Below, in pieces: positions 52,090-60,917 of a DNA stretch of 64,000 nucleotides; the first letter of the stretch is position 1, and every line of letters starts with the position of its first letter. Position numbers and translations under genes: made by a program. Below the pieces are notes generated by a model. The model had not been told where the DNA came from. It did not search any database and saw nothing but the letters and a program-made list of their open reading frames with translations. This DNA comes from Bog-473 sp963782415 (lineage in GTDB: Bacteria > Actinomycetota > Acidimicrobiia > Acidimicrobiales > RAAP-2), in assembly GCA_963782415.1 (NCBI GenBank), contig CAWAJT010000004.1, forward strand, positions 744,001-808,000. Direction: 5' to 3'.

Positions 52090-53184
52090 TCAGGGGGCGA
52101 CGCCATTAGAGGCGACGCCATTAGGGGCGACGAGCCCCCGACCAGTCACGAGGGGGAGATCCAGCGCGGTGATGAGGCCGGGCGGGGCCGCCACGACCGC
52201 GGGCACCGCATTGACGAGTCGCATTGCCGTGGCCTTCAGACCAGCTGTGTTGTGGTCGCCGTCGGTCCCCATGAGCTGCATGTCGAGGGTGTAGTTCGGC
52301 TCCCCCTTGATCTCGACGCGGTAGCAGCCCTGCCCAGCTGGCTGGGGCCACCCCGCCCCCAGGTCGTCGCGCAGGCGCGTCACGTGCTCGAGCACCACGA
52401 CGGCGCGGTCGCCGACCATGCCACGGACCTCGAAGTGCAACGCTGCCGCCGTCCCTGCCCTGATCGTCCCCGCATCGACCTCGAAGTCCTCGGGCGCAGC
52501 CTCGCGCTCGTACCACTCGGTCACCTCGGTCAGGGTCACGCCCAGGCCGGCGGCGATCTGGCGCACTACCGAGCTCCAGGCCATGCTCAGCACCCCCGGG
52601 GTGAGGAGAAAAGGCACCTCGTCCATGGCGCCCCCGAAGCCCATGATGCCGAAGAGCACCATGGGCTGGTTGTAGGTGTTGTAGTTCAGAATCTCCGAGC
52701 AGCGGACCTCTTCGATGCGTTCGCTGACGCCGGACAGCACGAGTGGGAGTGCGTCGTTGGCGAACCCGGGGTCGACGCCATTGACGAAGATGGAGACCCC
52801 GGCCTTCTCTGCCGCAGCGATGACGGGCGCCGCCAGCGGGTCGTCCGGTGCGGGATACTGCAGCATGACCGGGCTCGACGAAACGACGTTGACGCCCGAG
52901 GTCAGGAATCGCTCGAGGTCGGACAGGGCCTCGAAGATACGGTCGTCGGCCATCGCCGTGTGCACGATGCAGTCCGGCTTCAGCGCCAGGAGCGCGTCAA
53001 CGTCGCTCGTGGCAACCACGCCGAAGGTCGCAGGGAGTCCGGCCAGCTCCCCGGCGTCGTGGCCCACCTTGTCGGGGTTGGAGACGTAGACCCCGACGAG
53101 CTGGAGCTCGGGGTGGGCGTGGATGCCAGCCAGCGCGTGGCGACCGACGTTGCCGGTGCTCCACTGCACGACGCGGTACGGCAC
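52090..53184 (-). CDS. DapB-like NAD(P)-dependent dehydrogenase
   Basis: 364 residues. The Rossmann start is YRVVQWSTGNVGRHALAGIH, followed by HPELQLVGVYVSNPDKVGHD and PDCIVHTAMADDRIFEALSD; the middle holds GVDPGFANDALPLVLSG and LNYNTYNQPMVLFGIMGFGG. This is the dihydrodipicolinate-reductase-like group related to 2,4-diaminopentanoate dehydrogenase, common in actinobacteria with unknown substrates. The C terminus contains a short N-G-V-A repeat encoded by two 15-bp units (ggcgacgccatta...) near 52097-52130. It follows the SDR gene by 11 bases, an operon of two oxidoreductases. Confidence 0.85.
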   Translation of the reverse strand: MPYRVVQWSTGNVGRHALAGIHAHPELQLVGVYVSNPDKVGHDAGELAGLPATFGVVATSDVDALLALKPDCIVHTAMADDRIFEALSDLERFLTSGVNVVSSSPVMLQYPAPDDPLAAPVIAAAEKAGVSIFVNGVDPGFANDALPLVLSGVSERIEEVRCSEILNYNTYNQPMVLFGIMGFGGAMDEVPFLLTPGVLSMAWSSVVRQIAAGLGVTLTEVTEWYEREAAPEDFEVDAGTIRAGTAAALHFEVRGMVGDRAVVVLEHVTRLRDDLGAGWPQPAGQGCYRVEIKGEPNYTLDMQLMGTDGDHNTAGLKATAMRLVNAVPAVVAAPPGLITALDLPLVTGRGLVAPNGVASNGVAP

Positions 53185-53195
53185 GGAGCGCTCCT

Positions 53196-53990
53196 TTACA
53201 GGTCGGGGATTGGGAATTCGAGATTGGGCGACTGGAGACCGCCGTCAACCTCAATGATCTTGCCGGTGACGTAGGCGCCGGCCGGCGAGGCGAGGTAGAG
53301 GATGGCCGACGCGATGTCGTCGACGTGCCCCAGACGCTTCAACGGGGTGGCGTCCTCCATGGCGGTGCGCAGCTCATCGCTCGACATGACGATGTCGAGC
53401 GCGGAGGTCGCGGTGGAGCCAACGCCGATGGCGTTCACCCGAATGCGCGGCGCCAGGTCGCGTGAGGCAAGTCGCGTGTACTGCTCGAGTGCGCCCTTGA
53501 CCGTGCCGTAGCCGACGTAACCCCGGCCGGCCACGTGGCCCATGACCGACGAGATGCTGACGATGGCCCCTCCGGGGTGGTCTCCCTCGAGCATGCGCGG
53601 GACGGCGGCCCGCACGAGGGCGTGGCCGGCGGAGACGTTGAAGCGGAAGGCTTCCTCCAAAAACCGGGGTGACGTGTCGAGCAGCGGTCGCGGCATGGTG
53701 CCGCCCATGTTGTTCACCACGATGTCGAGCCGGCCGAATTCGTTGAAGGCGGTGTCGGCCAGCGAGGCGATGAGGTCGAAGTCGGTGAGGTCGCCGGGTA
53801 CGACAATGGCGCGCCGGCCGGTCGCCTCCACCTGCTTGGCCACGGCGCGTAGTTGCTCCTCGGTGCGGGCGGCCAACACCACGTCGGCGCCTGCCTCGGC
53901 GAGGGCCACCGCAGTAGCGGCGCCGATGCCGCGCCCGCTCGCGGTGACGATGGCGACCTGGTCGGTGACGAGGAATCGATCAAGGATCAT
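53196..53990 (-). CDS. short-chain dehydrogenase/reductase
   Basis: 264 residues: cofactor loop ASGRGIGAATAVALAEAG, ADVVLAARTEEQLRAVAKQV, GDLTDFD, NNMGG (variant of NNAG), catalytic serine in VSISSVMG and the pair YGTVKGALEQYTRLASRDLA. The second position arginine after the first strand (AARTEE) favours NADPH. The end GAYVTGKIIEVDGGLQSPN is classical. It probably acts with the DapB-like enzyme downstream. The substrate is unknown. Confidence 0.9.
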   Translation of the reverse strand: MILDRFLVTDQVAIVTASGRGIGAATAVALAEAGADVVLAARTEEQLRAVAKQVEATGRRAIVVPGDLTDFDLIASLADTAFNEFGRLDIVVNNMGGTMPRPLLDTSPRFLEEAFRFNVSAGHALVRAAVPRMLEGDHPGGAIVSISSVMGHVAGRGYVGYGTVKGALEQYTRLASRDLAPRIRVNAIGVGSTATSALDIVMSSDELRTAMEDATPLKRLGHVDDIASAILYLASPAGAYVTGKIIEVDGGLQSPNLEFPIPDL

Positions 53991-54049
53991 CGGGTGAATG
54001 TAGCTGGCAGATTCGAAGGGCGCCGCAAGGGCGGTGGTGGCGCGTCGGC

Positions 54050-55489
54050 TCAGGGGACGACGGCGTCGCCAGACCCATCGCCGCCCCCTTCATTGATTGC
54101 GGTCCCGATGCGGGCCACGAGGTCGGCCCAACCAAATTGATCCTCCAGGATCGGGAACGGTTTGGGCATCACCTTGGCCCTCACCTCGTCCGGCAGGCTC
54201 AGATCGCCTCCGGTGTGCCCCACGCTGAACACGCGTTCGGGTCTGGCCCGGCCGATCATGGCGCGCCCCCACCGCAACAACGTCGTGAAGCGGTGGCCAA
54301 AACCGCTCAGAAAGGTCAGATGAACGAACATCCAGACAATGAAGCCGGGAAACCCGCTCAGGCGGACGGGACCGACGCTCACGATCGCCTTGAATCGACC
54401 GATGGCTGCGGCGCTTCCGAGGTCGCGGTACTTGAAGGGCACGCTGTCACCGCCTTTCAGGCGCCGCTTGATCGTGTTGGCCGCGTGCAGGCCTCCTTGC
54501 ATAGCGACTTCGCAGACGCCGGGCAGGTTGTTGACGGATGCCATGTCGCCGATGGCGAACACCTCGGGATGGCCCGGAAGGCTGAGGTCGGGCAACACGG
54601 CGATCCGGCCGGCCCGATCGGTTTCGGCCCCAGTCGCGTCGGCCAACATCCCGGCCAGGGGCGAGGCTTGCACACCGGCGGCCCAAATGACCGTCCCACA
54701 CTCGACGCGGCCCTCGTTGCCGTCAGCGGCCTCTGTATCGACCCCGAGCGGATCGACGCCCACGACGCGCAGCCCCATGCGCAACTCGACACCCATTTTT
54801 TCCAGGTCGGCACGGGCTCGTCCTGAGAGATGGCTGCCGAAGTTGGCCAGTGGTTCTTCGCCTCCATCCACCACAATGACCCGGACTGTCGCCGGATCGA
54901 TGTGGCGAAAGTCATGCTTGAGGCTTCGGAAGGCGAGCTCACGGATCTGTCCGGCCAATTCGACGCCCGTCGGGCCCGCGCCCACAACGACGAAGGTCAT
55001 CCAGAACCGCTGCAGCGCGATGTCCTTGAGGTTCTCGGCCAACTCCAGTGCGCCATAGACGCGTCGCCGCAGTTCCATGGCGTCGTCGATCGTCTTCATG
55101 CCCGGGGCGGTCATGGCGAATTCGTCATGGCCGAAATACGACTGCCCGGCACCGGCGGCGACGATCAGGCTGTCGTAGGGGAACTCGTTGATCTCGCCCG
55201 GGAGGGCGGCGGTGTGCACGACCCTCCGTGCAAGGTCAAAGCCCGTCACCTTGGAGAGGACGACGTTGACGTTCTTGCGCCGCCGCAGCGTATGGCGCAG
55301 CACGGGTGAGATCGAGCCGGGCGAGAGGATCCCCGTGGCCACCTGGTAGAGGAGCGGCTGGAAGAGATGGTGGTTGCGCTGATCGATGAGCGTGATGTCG
55401 TAGTCGGAGCGAGCGAGCAGTCTGACTGCCGGCAGGCCCCCGAAACCACCGCCGACAACGACGACACGGTGCCGCGGGATCGTTGTCAT
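54050..55489 (-). CDS. ndh: type II NADH dehydrogenase (NDH-2)
   Basis: 479 residues from ATG 55489. FAD site RVVVVGGGFGGLPAVRLLAR, quinone-side LYQVATGILSPGSISPVLRH (A-x-x-x-L-x-P-x-x-I), NADH site FVVVGAGPTGVELAGQIREL, and FAIGDMASVNNLPGVCEVAM for the second FAD contact. The C-terminal amphipathic part SGFPGFIVWMFVHLTFLSGF anchors it to the membrane. It feeds electrons from NADH to the quinone pool without proton pumping, and in this window cytochrome bd oxidase is a possible terminal partner. A 20-residue hydrophilic tail ends the protein. The GH15 gene lies 19 bases upstream, so the two are probably cotranscribed. Confidence 0.92.
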   Translation of the reverse strand: MTTIPRHRVVVVGGGFGGLPAVRLLARSDYDITLIDQRNHHLFQPLLYQVATGILSPGSISPVLRHTLRRRKNVNVVLSKVTGFDLARRVVHTAALPGEINEFPYDSLIVAAGAGQSYFGHDEFAMTAPGMKTIDDAMELRRRVYGALELAENLKDIALQRFWMTFVVVGAGPTGVELAGQIRELAFRSLKHDFRHIDPATVRVIVVDGGEEPLANFGSHLSGRARADLEKMGVELRMGLRVVGVDPLGVDTEAADGNEGRVECGTVIWAAGVQASPLAGMLADATGAETDRAGRIAVLPDLSLPGHPEVFAIGDMASVNNLPGVCEVAMQGGLHAANTIKRRLKGGDSVPFKYRDLGSAAAIGRFKAIVSVGPVRLSGFPGFIVWMFVHLTFLSGFGHRFTTLLRWGRAMIGRARPERVFSVGHTGGDLSLPDEVRAKVMPKPFPILEDQFGWADLVARIGTAINEGGGDGSGDAVVP

Positions 55490-55508
55490 GAGCGCCCCTC
55501 TCAGATGG

Positions 55509-57404
55509 TCACGTGGTTTGCTCGGCCTCAATGAGCCTGCCGACGGCGTCAATGAGCGCCAGATGGGTAAATGCTTGGGGGAAGTTGCCGAGGTGCTCGC
55601 CCGTCGCTGCGTCGATCTCCTCTGCGTAGAGATGCAGCGGACCGGCGAAGGCCAGCAATTTCTTGCATAGGGCGCGGGCACGATCCTGCTCACCGATCAT
55701 GGCGAGCGCCGTCACCAGCCAGAACGAGCAGATGGTGAATGTGCCTTCCTTGCCCTCGAAGCCCGTGTCGGTCGATTCCACCTTGTAGCGCAGAACCAGC
55801 CCGTCCTCGGTGAGCTCGTCGGCGATGGCAAGCACAGTGGCTCGTACCCGCTCGTCGTCCGCCGGCAGGAACTCCAGGATGGGGATCAACAGCAGGGAAG
55901 CGTCGAGCTCTTCGTTGCCATAGTGCTGGCGGAACCGACCGTTGGCATCGACGCCCTGGTCGAGGATCTCGGCCTTCAGCTCGTCGGCCGCGGCGCGCCA
56001 CTTCTCTGCTCGCTCATGGTCCTGGCGGGTACGGGCCATGTCGGCACCGCGGTCCATGGCCACCCAACACAGGACCTTGGAAGCGGTGAACGGCTGCGGG
56101 TCGCCCCGGATCTCCCAAATGCCCTGGTCTGGTTCGCGCGAATGCATGATGGCGGAGTCGACGAGCTTGGACACACCCTCCCAAACAGGGTTGACGATTT
56201 GCGCCGCACCCTGACGAAGGTGGATGTCGACGGCATCGAGGAGCATCCCCCAGACGTCGTTTTGGTGCTGGTCCCATGCACCGTTGCCCACCCGTACCGG
56301 GCGTGAATTCCGCCAACCAGACAGATGGTCGAGGGTGGACTCGGTGAGATCTTTGCGACCGTCTATGCCGTACATGATCTGTAGGCTGAAGTCGCCGCTT
56401 CCCCCCGCCACGGCATCGAGTACGAAGGCGAAGTATTCGAGCGCCTCCCAGTCGAACCCGAGCCGGTAGAGCGAGCGCAGCATGAAAGAGGAATCGCGGA
56501 TCCAGGTATAGCGATAGTCCCAGTTGCGAGCTCCGCCAGGAGTCTCGGGCAGCGAGGTCGTCGCGGCCGCCATGATCGCCCCACTGGGGGCGTAGCTCAG
56601 GCCCTTGAGCGTGAGTGCGCTCCGCTCCATGTACATGCGCCACGGATGGTCGGGAAACGTGCCGTTGGACAGCCAGTCCCTCCAGTAGCTCACGGTGGAG
56701 GTCAGTTGAGCCTGCGCCTCCTCGATGTTCGCGGGCTGACCCCCGGACCACGAGAGCGAGACGAAGGCACTCTGGCCCTTTTCGATCGTCGAGCGCCCGT
56801 AGCAACGGGAGCCGGCTGCCCCAAGGCGGAGGGATGACGTCACGGTCACCACCGGGTCACCGACCGGTGGACGGCTCGTCATGACTTCGTAGCCGTCCCC
56901 CTCGTAAGCCCACATGCCGGTCTGGGCTCCGTACTCGAAGACAGGCACCGCGTTGATGACCACCTCGACGTGGCCCTCGATGCACGTAGCCAAACGCAGG
57001 AGTGTGCCGCTGGCCGCGGCGTCGCCGGGTGGACGTCGATAGTCGGCGCGCCGAGCGCCGTCCGCCACAGGCTCCACGACAAGCAGGTCCTGGACGAGGA
57101 GCCACCCGCTGGGAGTGTGCCACGTGGTCTCGAGGACCATCGTCCCGGGAATGTAACGCCGCTGGTGCGGCACCTTTGTGTTCATCGGAGCGAATCGGAA
57201 GTTCCCGGCGGTGCGGTCGAGGATGGCGCCAAAAATGCTGGGTGAGTCCGGCCGGGGAAGGCACAACCACTCGACCGAGCCGTCCGGCGCGATGAGGCAG
57301 TTGTGCTCGCAGTCCGAGAGGAATCCGTACTCAGCGATGGGGGGAAAGCTCTCCGCCAGAGCTACTTCTGCACGCTCGTCGATCACCCTGGTGATGCTAG
57401 GCAC
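55509..57404 (-). CDS. glycoside hydrolase family 15 protein (glucoamylase/trehalase type)
   Basis: 631 residues from GTG 57404. The N-terminal super-sandwich domain starts PPIAEYGFLSDCEHNCLIAP and DGSVEWLCLPRPDSPSIFGA; the (alpha/alpha)6 barrel has ARNWDYRYTWIRDSSFMLRS, a catalytic glutamate region EPDQGIWEIRGDPQPFTASK, and LYAEEIDAATGEHLGNFPQA with the second glutamate. This is the layout of actinobacterial GH15 trehalases and glucan hydrolases. There is no signal peptide, so it works inside on trehalose, maltodextrin or similar. Near-overlap with ndh suggests shared expression. Confidence 0.9.
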   Translation of the reverse strand: MPSITRVIDERAEVALAESFPPIAEYGFLSDCEHNCLIAPDGSVEWLCLPRPDSPSIFGAILDRTAGNFRFAPMNTKVPHQRRYIPGTMVLETTWHTPSGWLLVQDLLVVEPVADGARRADYRRPPGDAAASGTLLRLATCIEGHVEVVINAVPVFEYGAQTGMWAYEGDGYEVMTSRPPVGDPVVTVTSSLRLGAAGSRCYGRSTIEKGQSAFVSLSWSGGQPANIEEAQAQLTSTVSYWRDWLSNGTFPDHPWRMYMERSALTLKGLSYAPSGAIMAAATTSLPETPGGARNWDYRYTWIRDSSFMLRSLYRLGFDWEALEYFAFVLDAVAGGSGDFSLQIMYGIDGRKDLTESTLDHLSGWRNSRPVRVGNGAWDQHQNDVWGMLLDAVDIHLRQGAAQIVNPVWEGVSKLVDSAIMHSREPDQGIWEIRGDPQPFTASKVLCWVAMDRGADMARTRQDHERAEKWRAAADELKAEILDQGVDANGRFRQHYGNEELDASLLLIPILEFLPADDERVRATVLAIADELTEDGLVLRYKVESTDTGFEGKEGTFTICSFWLVTALAMIGEQDRARALCKKLLAFAGPLHLYAEEIDAATGEHLGNFPQAFTHLALIDAVGRLIEAEQTT

Positions 57405-57589
57405 AAATGCCCGTCGGCGTGGCTGTGCGTGACTCTCTGCGGCGAGCGAAGATCTCCATGGTCGTGTCGCTGGGGCATCAGCCGCACCTCGGCACAACCA
57501 AAGCCACGTTGCGATACACGCCGGTCGGTAGCGTAAGACTGCTGACTTGAGACCGCACCCAGGGTGGCGCGGGGACGGAGGGAATCGCC

Positions 57590-58363
57590 ATGGCTGACGA
57601 GCTGCAGGGCAAGGTCGCGATCGTGACTGGTGGCAACACGGGCATCGGCAAGGCTGTCGTGCTGGCCCTGGCGGCCAAGGGTGCCAAGGTCGTCATCGAC
57701 TACGTCACCAACCCGCAGGCCACCGAGGAGCTGGATCAGAAGCTCCATACCCTCGGTGAGGACTCTGTCGGCGTTGAGGCAGACGTTTCGAAGATCGACG
57801 ACCTGCAGCGCATGATCGATACGGCGGTCCAGAGCTTCGGTCGTCTCGACATCATGGTCAACAATGCCGGGATTGAGACGCGGACCTCCGTCCTCGACAC
57901 GACCGAGGACCACTACGACAAGGTGTTGGACGTCAATCTCAAGAGTGCCTTCTTCGGGACCCAGTTGGCGGCCAAGCAGATGATCGCCCAAGGCGGCGGG
58001 GGCCGCATCATCAACATGACCTCGGTCCACGAGGACTGGCCGATGCCAGGCAACACGGCTTACTGCCTCTCGAAGGGTGGCATGCGCATGCTGACCCGGA
58101 CGGCGGGCGTTGAGCTGGCGCCGCACAACATCTGTGTGGTCGGCGTCGGACCCGGCGCGGTTGACACACCGATCAACGCGCAGACGGTGGCCGATCCCGC
58201 CGCCTTGGCCAAGCTCAATAGCTCCATCCCGATCGGCCGCCTCGCGGAGCCCGAAGAGATCGCCTCGGTCGTTGCCTTCCTGGCCGGACCGGGGGCCAGC
58301 TACATCACGGCCACGACGATCTTTGCCGATGGGGGGATCATGCAGAGCAGCCCCGGCCTCTGA
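57590..58363 (+). CDS. glucose-1-dehydrogenase-like SDR
   Basis: 257 residues: GKVAIVTGGNTGIGKAVVLA, VVIDYVTNPQATEE, EADVSKIDDLQ, VNNAGIETRTSVLDTTED, catalytic serine near NMTSVHEDWPMPGNTAYCLS with the Y-x-x-x-K pair (YCLSK), and ATTIFADGGIMQSSPGL. The match to glucose 1-dehydrogenase of Bacillus type is good, including the asparagine-rich start. The gene converges with cydB (18 bases between stops). An ATG 57590 with gggagggaat upstream is a sound start. Confidence 0.9.
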   Translation: MADELQGKVAIVTGGNTGIGKAVVLALAAKGAKVVIDYVTNPQATEELDQKLHTLGEDSVGVEADVSKIDDLQRMIDTAVQSFGRLDIMVNNAGIETRTSVLDTTEDHYDKVLDVNLKSAFFGTQLAAKQMIAQGGGGRIINMTSVHEDWPMPGNTAYCLSKGGMRMLTRTAGVELAPHNICVVGVGPGAVDTPINAQTVADPAALAKLNSSIPIGRLAEPEEIASVVAFLAGPGASYITATTIFADGGIMQSSPGL

Positions 58364-58381
58364 CTGCGCCGGGGTCCGCCA

Positions 58382-59422
58382 TCAGCTCTGGGCGGGCACG
58401 TCGGGCGAATCGGTTGCCGTCTCGTCGCCTCCCACCCTCGGCACCGCCAGGCGTTTCCGGAAGATGTGGTAGCCCCAGGCCTGGTAGACCAGCACGATCG
58501 GGAAGAAGATCACCGCGACAACGGTCATGACCTTGAGCGTGTAGGGGGGGCTGGCGGTGTTGTTCACCGTCAGGTTGTAGGCGGCACTGGTCGTCGAGAC
58601 CATCACGCGGGGGAAGAGCTCCTGGAATATGGAACCCACCGTGCCACCTATGCCAAGGGCGGCCGCCACAAAAGCCCACCCCTCGGCTTTGGCAGAGGCC
58701 AACCAGGCCGCTGCGATCACCGCCATGAGGGCGAACGCCTCAATCGGCTTCGGCACGAAGCCGTTGCTCAGCCCGACGTGCACCCATGTCATGAAACCGA
58801 AGGTCACGACGATGGCGACCACACCCACGACCGTCGCGGCCCTCTGCGCCCGCAGCCGGAGCTCGCCGGTCGTCTTCAACGACAGATAGGTGGCACCCAT
58901 GAGAAGTGACAGAACGAGCAGCGTGATCCCTGTCCAGAGTCCGAACGGTGTGAGGAGCGTGAAGAAGCCGCCGGTGAATTGATGCTGCTTGTTTATCGGC
59001 AGTCCATGCAGCAGGTCGCCCAATGCCACTCCCGCGAGGAGCGGAATGAGGGCACTGCCGATGGTGAGCGCCCAACGCCAGGTGGAGCGCCAACGGGGGT
59101 CGTCGAATTTGCGTTGGTACTCGAACGACAATCCGCGCAGCATCAGCGCGACGAGCAGCACGACGAGCGCGAGATAGAAGGTCGAGAACATGGTGGCGTA
59201 CCAGCCAGGGAAGGCGGCAAAGATCACGGCACCCGCCACGATCAGCCAGACCTCGTTCCCGTCCCAGACCGGCCCGATGGTGTTGATCAGCACCCTCCGT
59301 TCGGTGTCCGAACGACCGAGGAACGAGTGCAGCATGCCGACGCCGAAATCGAACCCTTCCAGGACGAAAAAGCCGATCCAGAAGAGTGCGTCGACGATGA
59401 ACCAGAGGTCTCCCAATGTCAT
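58382..59422 (-). CDS. cydB: cytochrome bd ubiquinol oxidase subunit II
   Basis: 346 residues from ATG 59422, nine-helix membrane protein. It opens LWFIVDALFWIGFFVLEGFD-FGVG, the family hallmark (W-x-x-L-x-x-E-G-F-D-x-G-V-G), then IGPVWDGNEVWLIVAGAVIF and AAFPGWYATMFSTFYLALVV. The tail is short and acidic. Together with CydA it reduces O2 to water with quinol. It starts 10 bases after the cydA stop. Length matches actinobacterial CydB. Confidence 0.92.
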   Translation of the reverse strand: MTLGDLWFIVDALFWIGFFVLEGFDFGVGMLHSFLGRSDTERRVLINTIGPVWDGNEVWLIVAGAVIFAAFPGWYATMFSTFYLALVVLLVALMLRGLSFEYQRKFDDPRWRSTWRWALTIGSALIPLLAGVALGDLLHGLPINKQHQFTGGFFTLLTPFGLWTGITLLVLSLLMGATYLSLKTTGELRLRAQRAATVVGVVAIVVTFGFMTWVHVGLSNGFVPKPIEAFALMAVIAAAWLASAKAEGWAFVAAALGIGGTVGSIFQELFPRVMVSTTSAAYNLTVNNTASPPYTLKVMTVVAVIFFPIVLVYQAWGYHIFRKRLAVPRVGGDETATDSPDVPAQS

Positions 59423-59432
59423 GACGGGGCTC

Positions 59433-60917
59433 CTAGTAGACGAGGGCTGACTCGTCCTCATCGGACGACTCGTGCGCAGTGGACGATGGGTCGGTGCCGT
59501 CCGGGGGGGACGACTCGTGGTTCGTGGACGATGGACCGGTGCCATCCGTGGGGGACACCAGCTTGGCGAGAGGGTCGTGACCCAGCTCCCGGCGGCCGTA
59601 GCGCACCATGAGCCAGGCGTCCACCACCCCGAGCACCAAGAAGATCAGGACAAAGACGACGAGCGAGATCCAGATGTCGGTTGCCGAGACCGACGGCGAC
59701 ACGCCGTTGGCCGTCTTCATCAAACCCTGCACGATCCAGGGCTGGCGCCCGTTCTCGGTGAGCATCCAGCCGGCAGTGTTGATCAGGAAGGGCAGGATCA
59801 CCACCCATGGGGCTATGCGTAGGAACCACGTGGCATGGTCCATCTTCCTGCGGTACAGCAGCCATCCGCCCCAGACAGCGAAGGCGAAGACGAGGGTTGC
59901 CAGGTAGGCCATCACGCGCATCGACCAGTATTGAATGAAGACGTTCGGCACATAGTTTCCAGGCCCGTACTCCTTCTGGTACTGGGCGTTGAGCGGGGTG
60001 AGGCCGAGTACTTGCCCGTTCGGGCTGTTGGTGGCGAGAATCGACAGCAGGCTCGGAATCTGAATGATCTGCGTCGGCGTGTGGTCGTTGTTCCCGCCGC
60101 CGATCTGGAAGGCGGAGAACGAGCAGTGGCTGGGGCAGGTGCTCCATTGTGCTTCGGCGGCAGCAATCTTCATCGGCTGATACGTCTCTTCGATCACACC
60201 GAGCTCGCTGCCTACGAACAGGGTCAGGATCACCGCGGGCAACAGCACGGCAAGCGAGACCACGGCGGCACGCCGAAACGCGTCCACCTGCTGTGTGCGA
60301 CGAATATGCCAAGTGGCGACGCCGAGCATGATCACCGCGCCCGTGACAAGCGACGCCAGCAGCACGTGGACGTAGCTCCAGATGAAGACGGGATTGGTGA
60401 ACAGAGCCCAGATGTTGGTGAGCTGGGGCTGGCCCGTCTGATGGTTGATCGCGTAACCAACGGGGTGCTGCATCCATGAATTGGCGGCCATGATGAAGGC
60501 GGCGGAGAGGATGGTGCCGGCAGCCACCATCCAGATGGTGGCCAGGTGCGCCTTCCGGGACAGCCGGTTCCAGCCGAAGATCCAGATACCGAGGAACGTC
60601 GACTCCAAGAAGAACGCGACCAGGCCCTCCATGGCCAGGGGCCCTCCGAAGACGTTGCCCACGAGGCGTGAGTACGCCGACCAGTTCATGCCGAACTCGA
60701 ACTCTTGGATCAGTCCCGTCACGACGCCGATGGCCACGTTGATGAGCAGCAGCGCGCCGAAGAACCGGGCGAGTCGCCGGTACGTCTCGTCGCCGTTGCG
60801 GTACCACGAGGTCTGGAGCAACGCCACCAGGAATGCCAACCCGATGGTGACGGGGACAAAGAGGAAGTGGTAGATGCTCGTGATCGCGAACTGCCATCTC
60901 GCGAGGTCGAGGTTCAC
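59433..60917 (-). CDS. cydA: cytochrome bd ubiquinol oxidase subunit I
   Basis: 494 residues starting at GTG 60917, which overlaps the cydC stop (GTGA). Haem and quinol elements: ARWQFAITSIYHFLFVPVTI with the haem b595 histidine, EFQFGMNWSAYSR-like EFEFGMNWSAYSRLVGNVFG, and the conserved TENGRQPWIVQGLMKTANGV. The quinol loop is short, without the E. coli type insertion. The C-terminal 35 residues carry a duplicated P-S-S-T-(N/A)-H-E-S-S motif from an imperfect DNA repeat at about 59460-59560. It is the quinol-oxidising, O2-binding subunit of this high-affinity oxidase. Confidence 0.93.
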   Translation of the reverse strand: MNLDLARWQFAITSIYHFLFVPVTIGLAFLVALLQTSWYRNGDETYRRLARFFGALLLINVAIGVVTGLIQEFEFGMNWSAYSRLVGNVFGGPLAMEGLVAFFLESTFLGIWIFGWNRLSRKAHLATIWMVAAGTILSAAFIMAANSWMQHPVGYAINHQTGQPQLTNIWALFTNPVFIWSYVHVLLASLVTGAVIMLGVATWHIRRTQQVDAFRRAAVVSLAVLLPAVILTLFVGSELGVIEETYQPMKIAAAEAQWSTCPSHCSFSAFQIGGGNNDHTPTQIIQIPSLLSILATNSPNGQVLGLTPLNAQYQKEYGPGNYVPNVFIQYWSMRVMAYLATLVFAFAVWGGWLLYRRKMDHATWFLRIAPWVVILPFLINTAGWMLTENGRQPWIVQGLMKTANGVSPSVSATDIWISLVVFVLIFLVLGVVDAWLMVRYGRRELGHDPLAKLVSPTDGTGPSSTNHESSPPDGTDPSSTAHESSDEDESALVY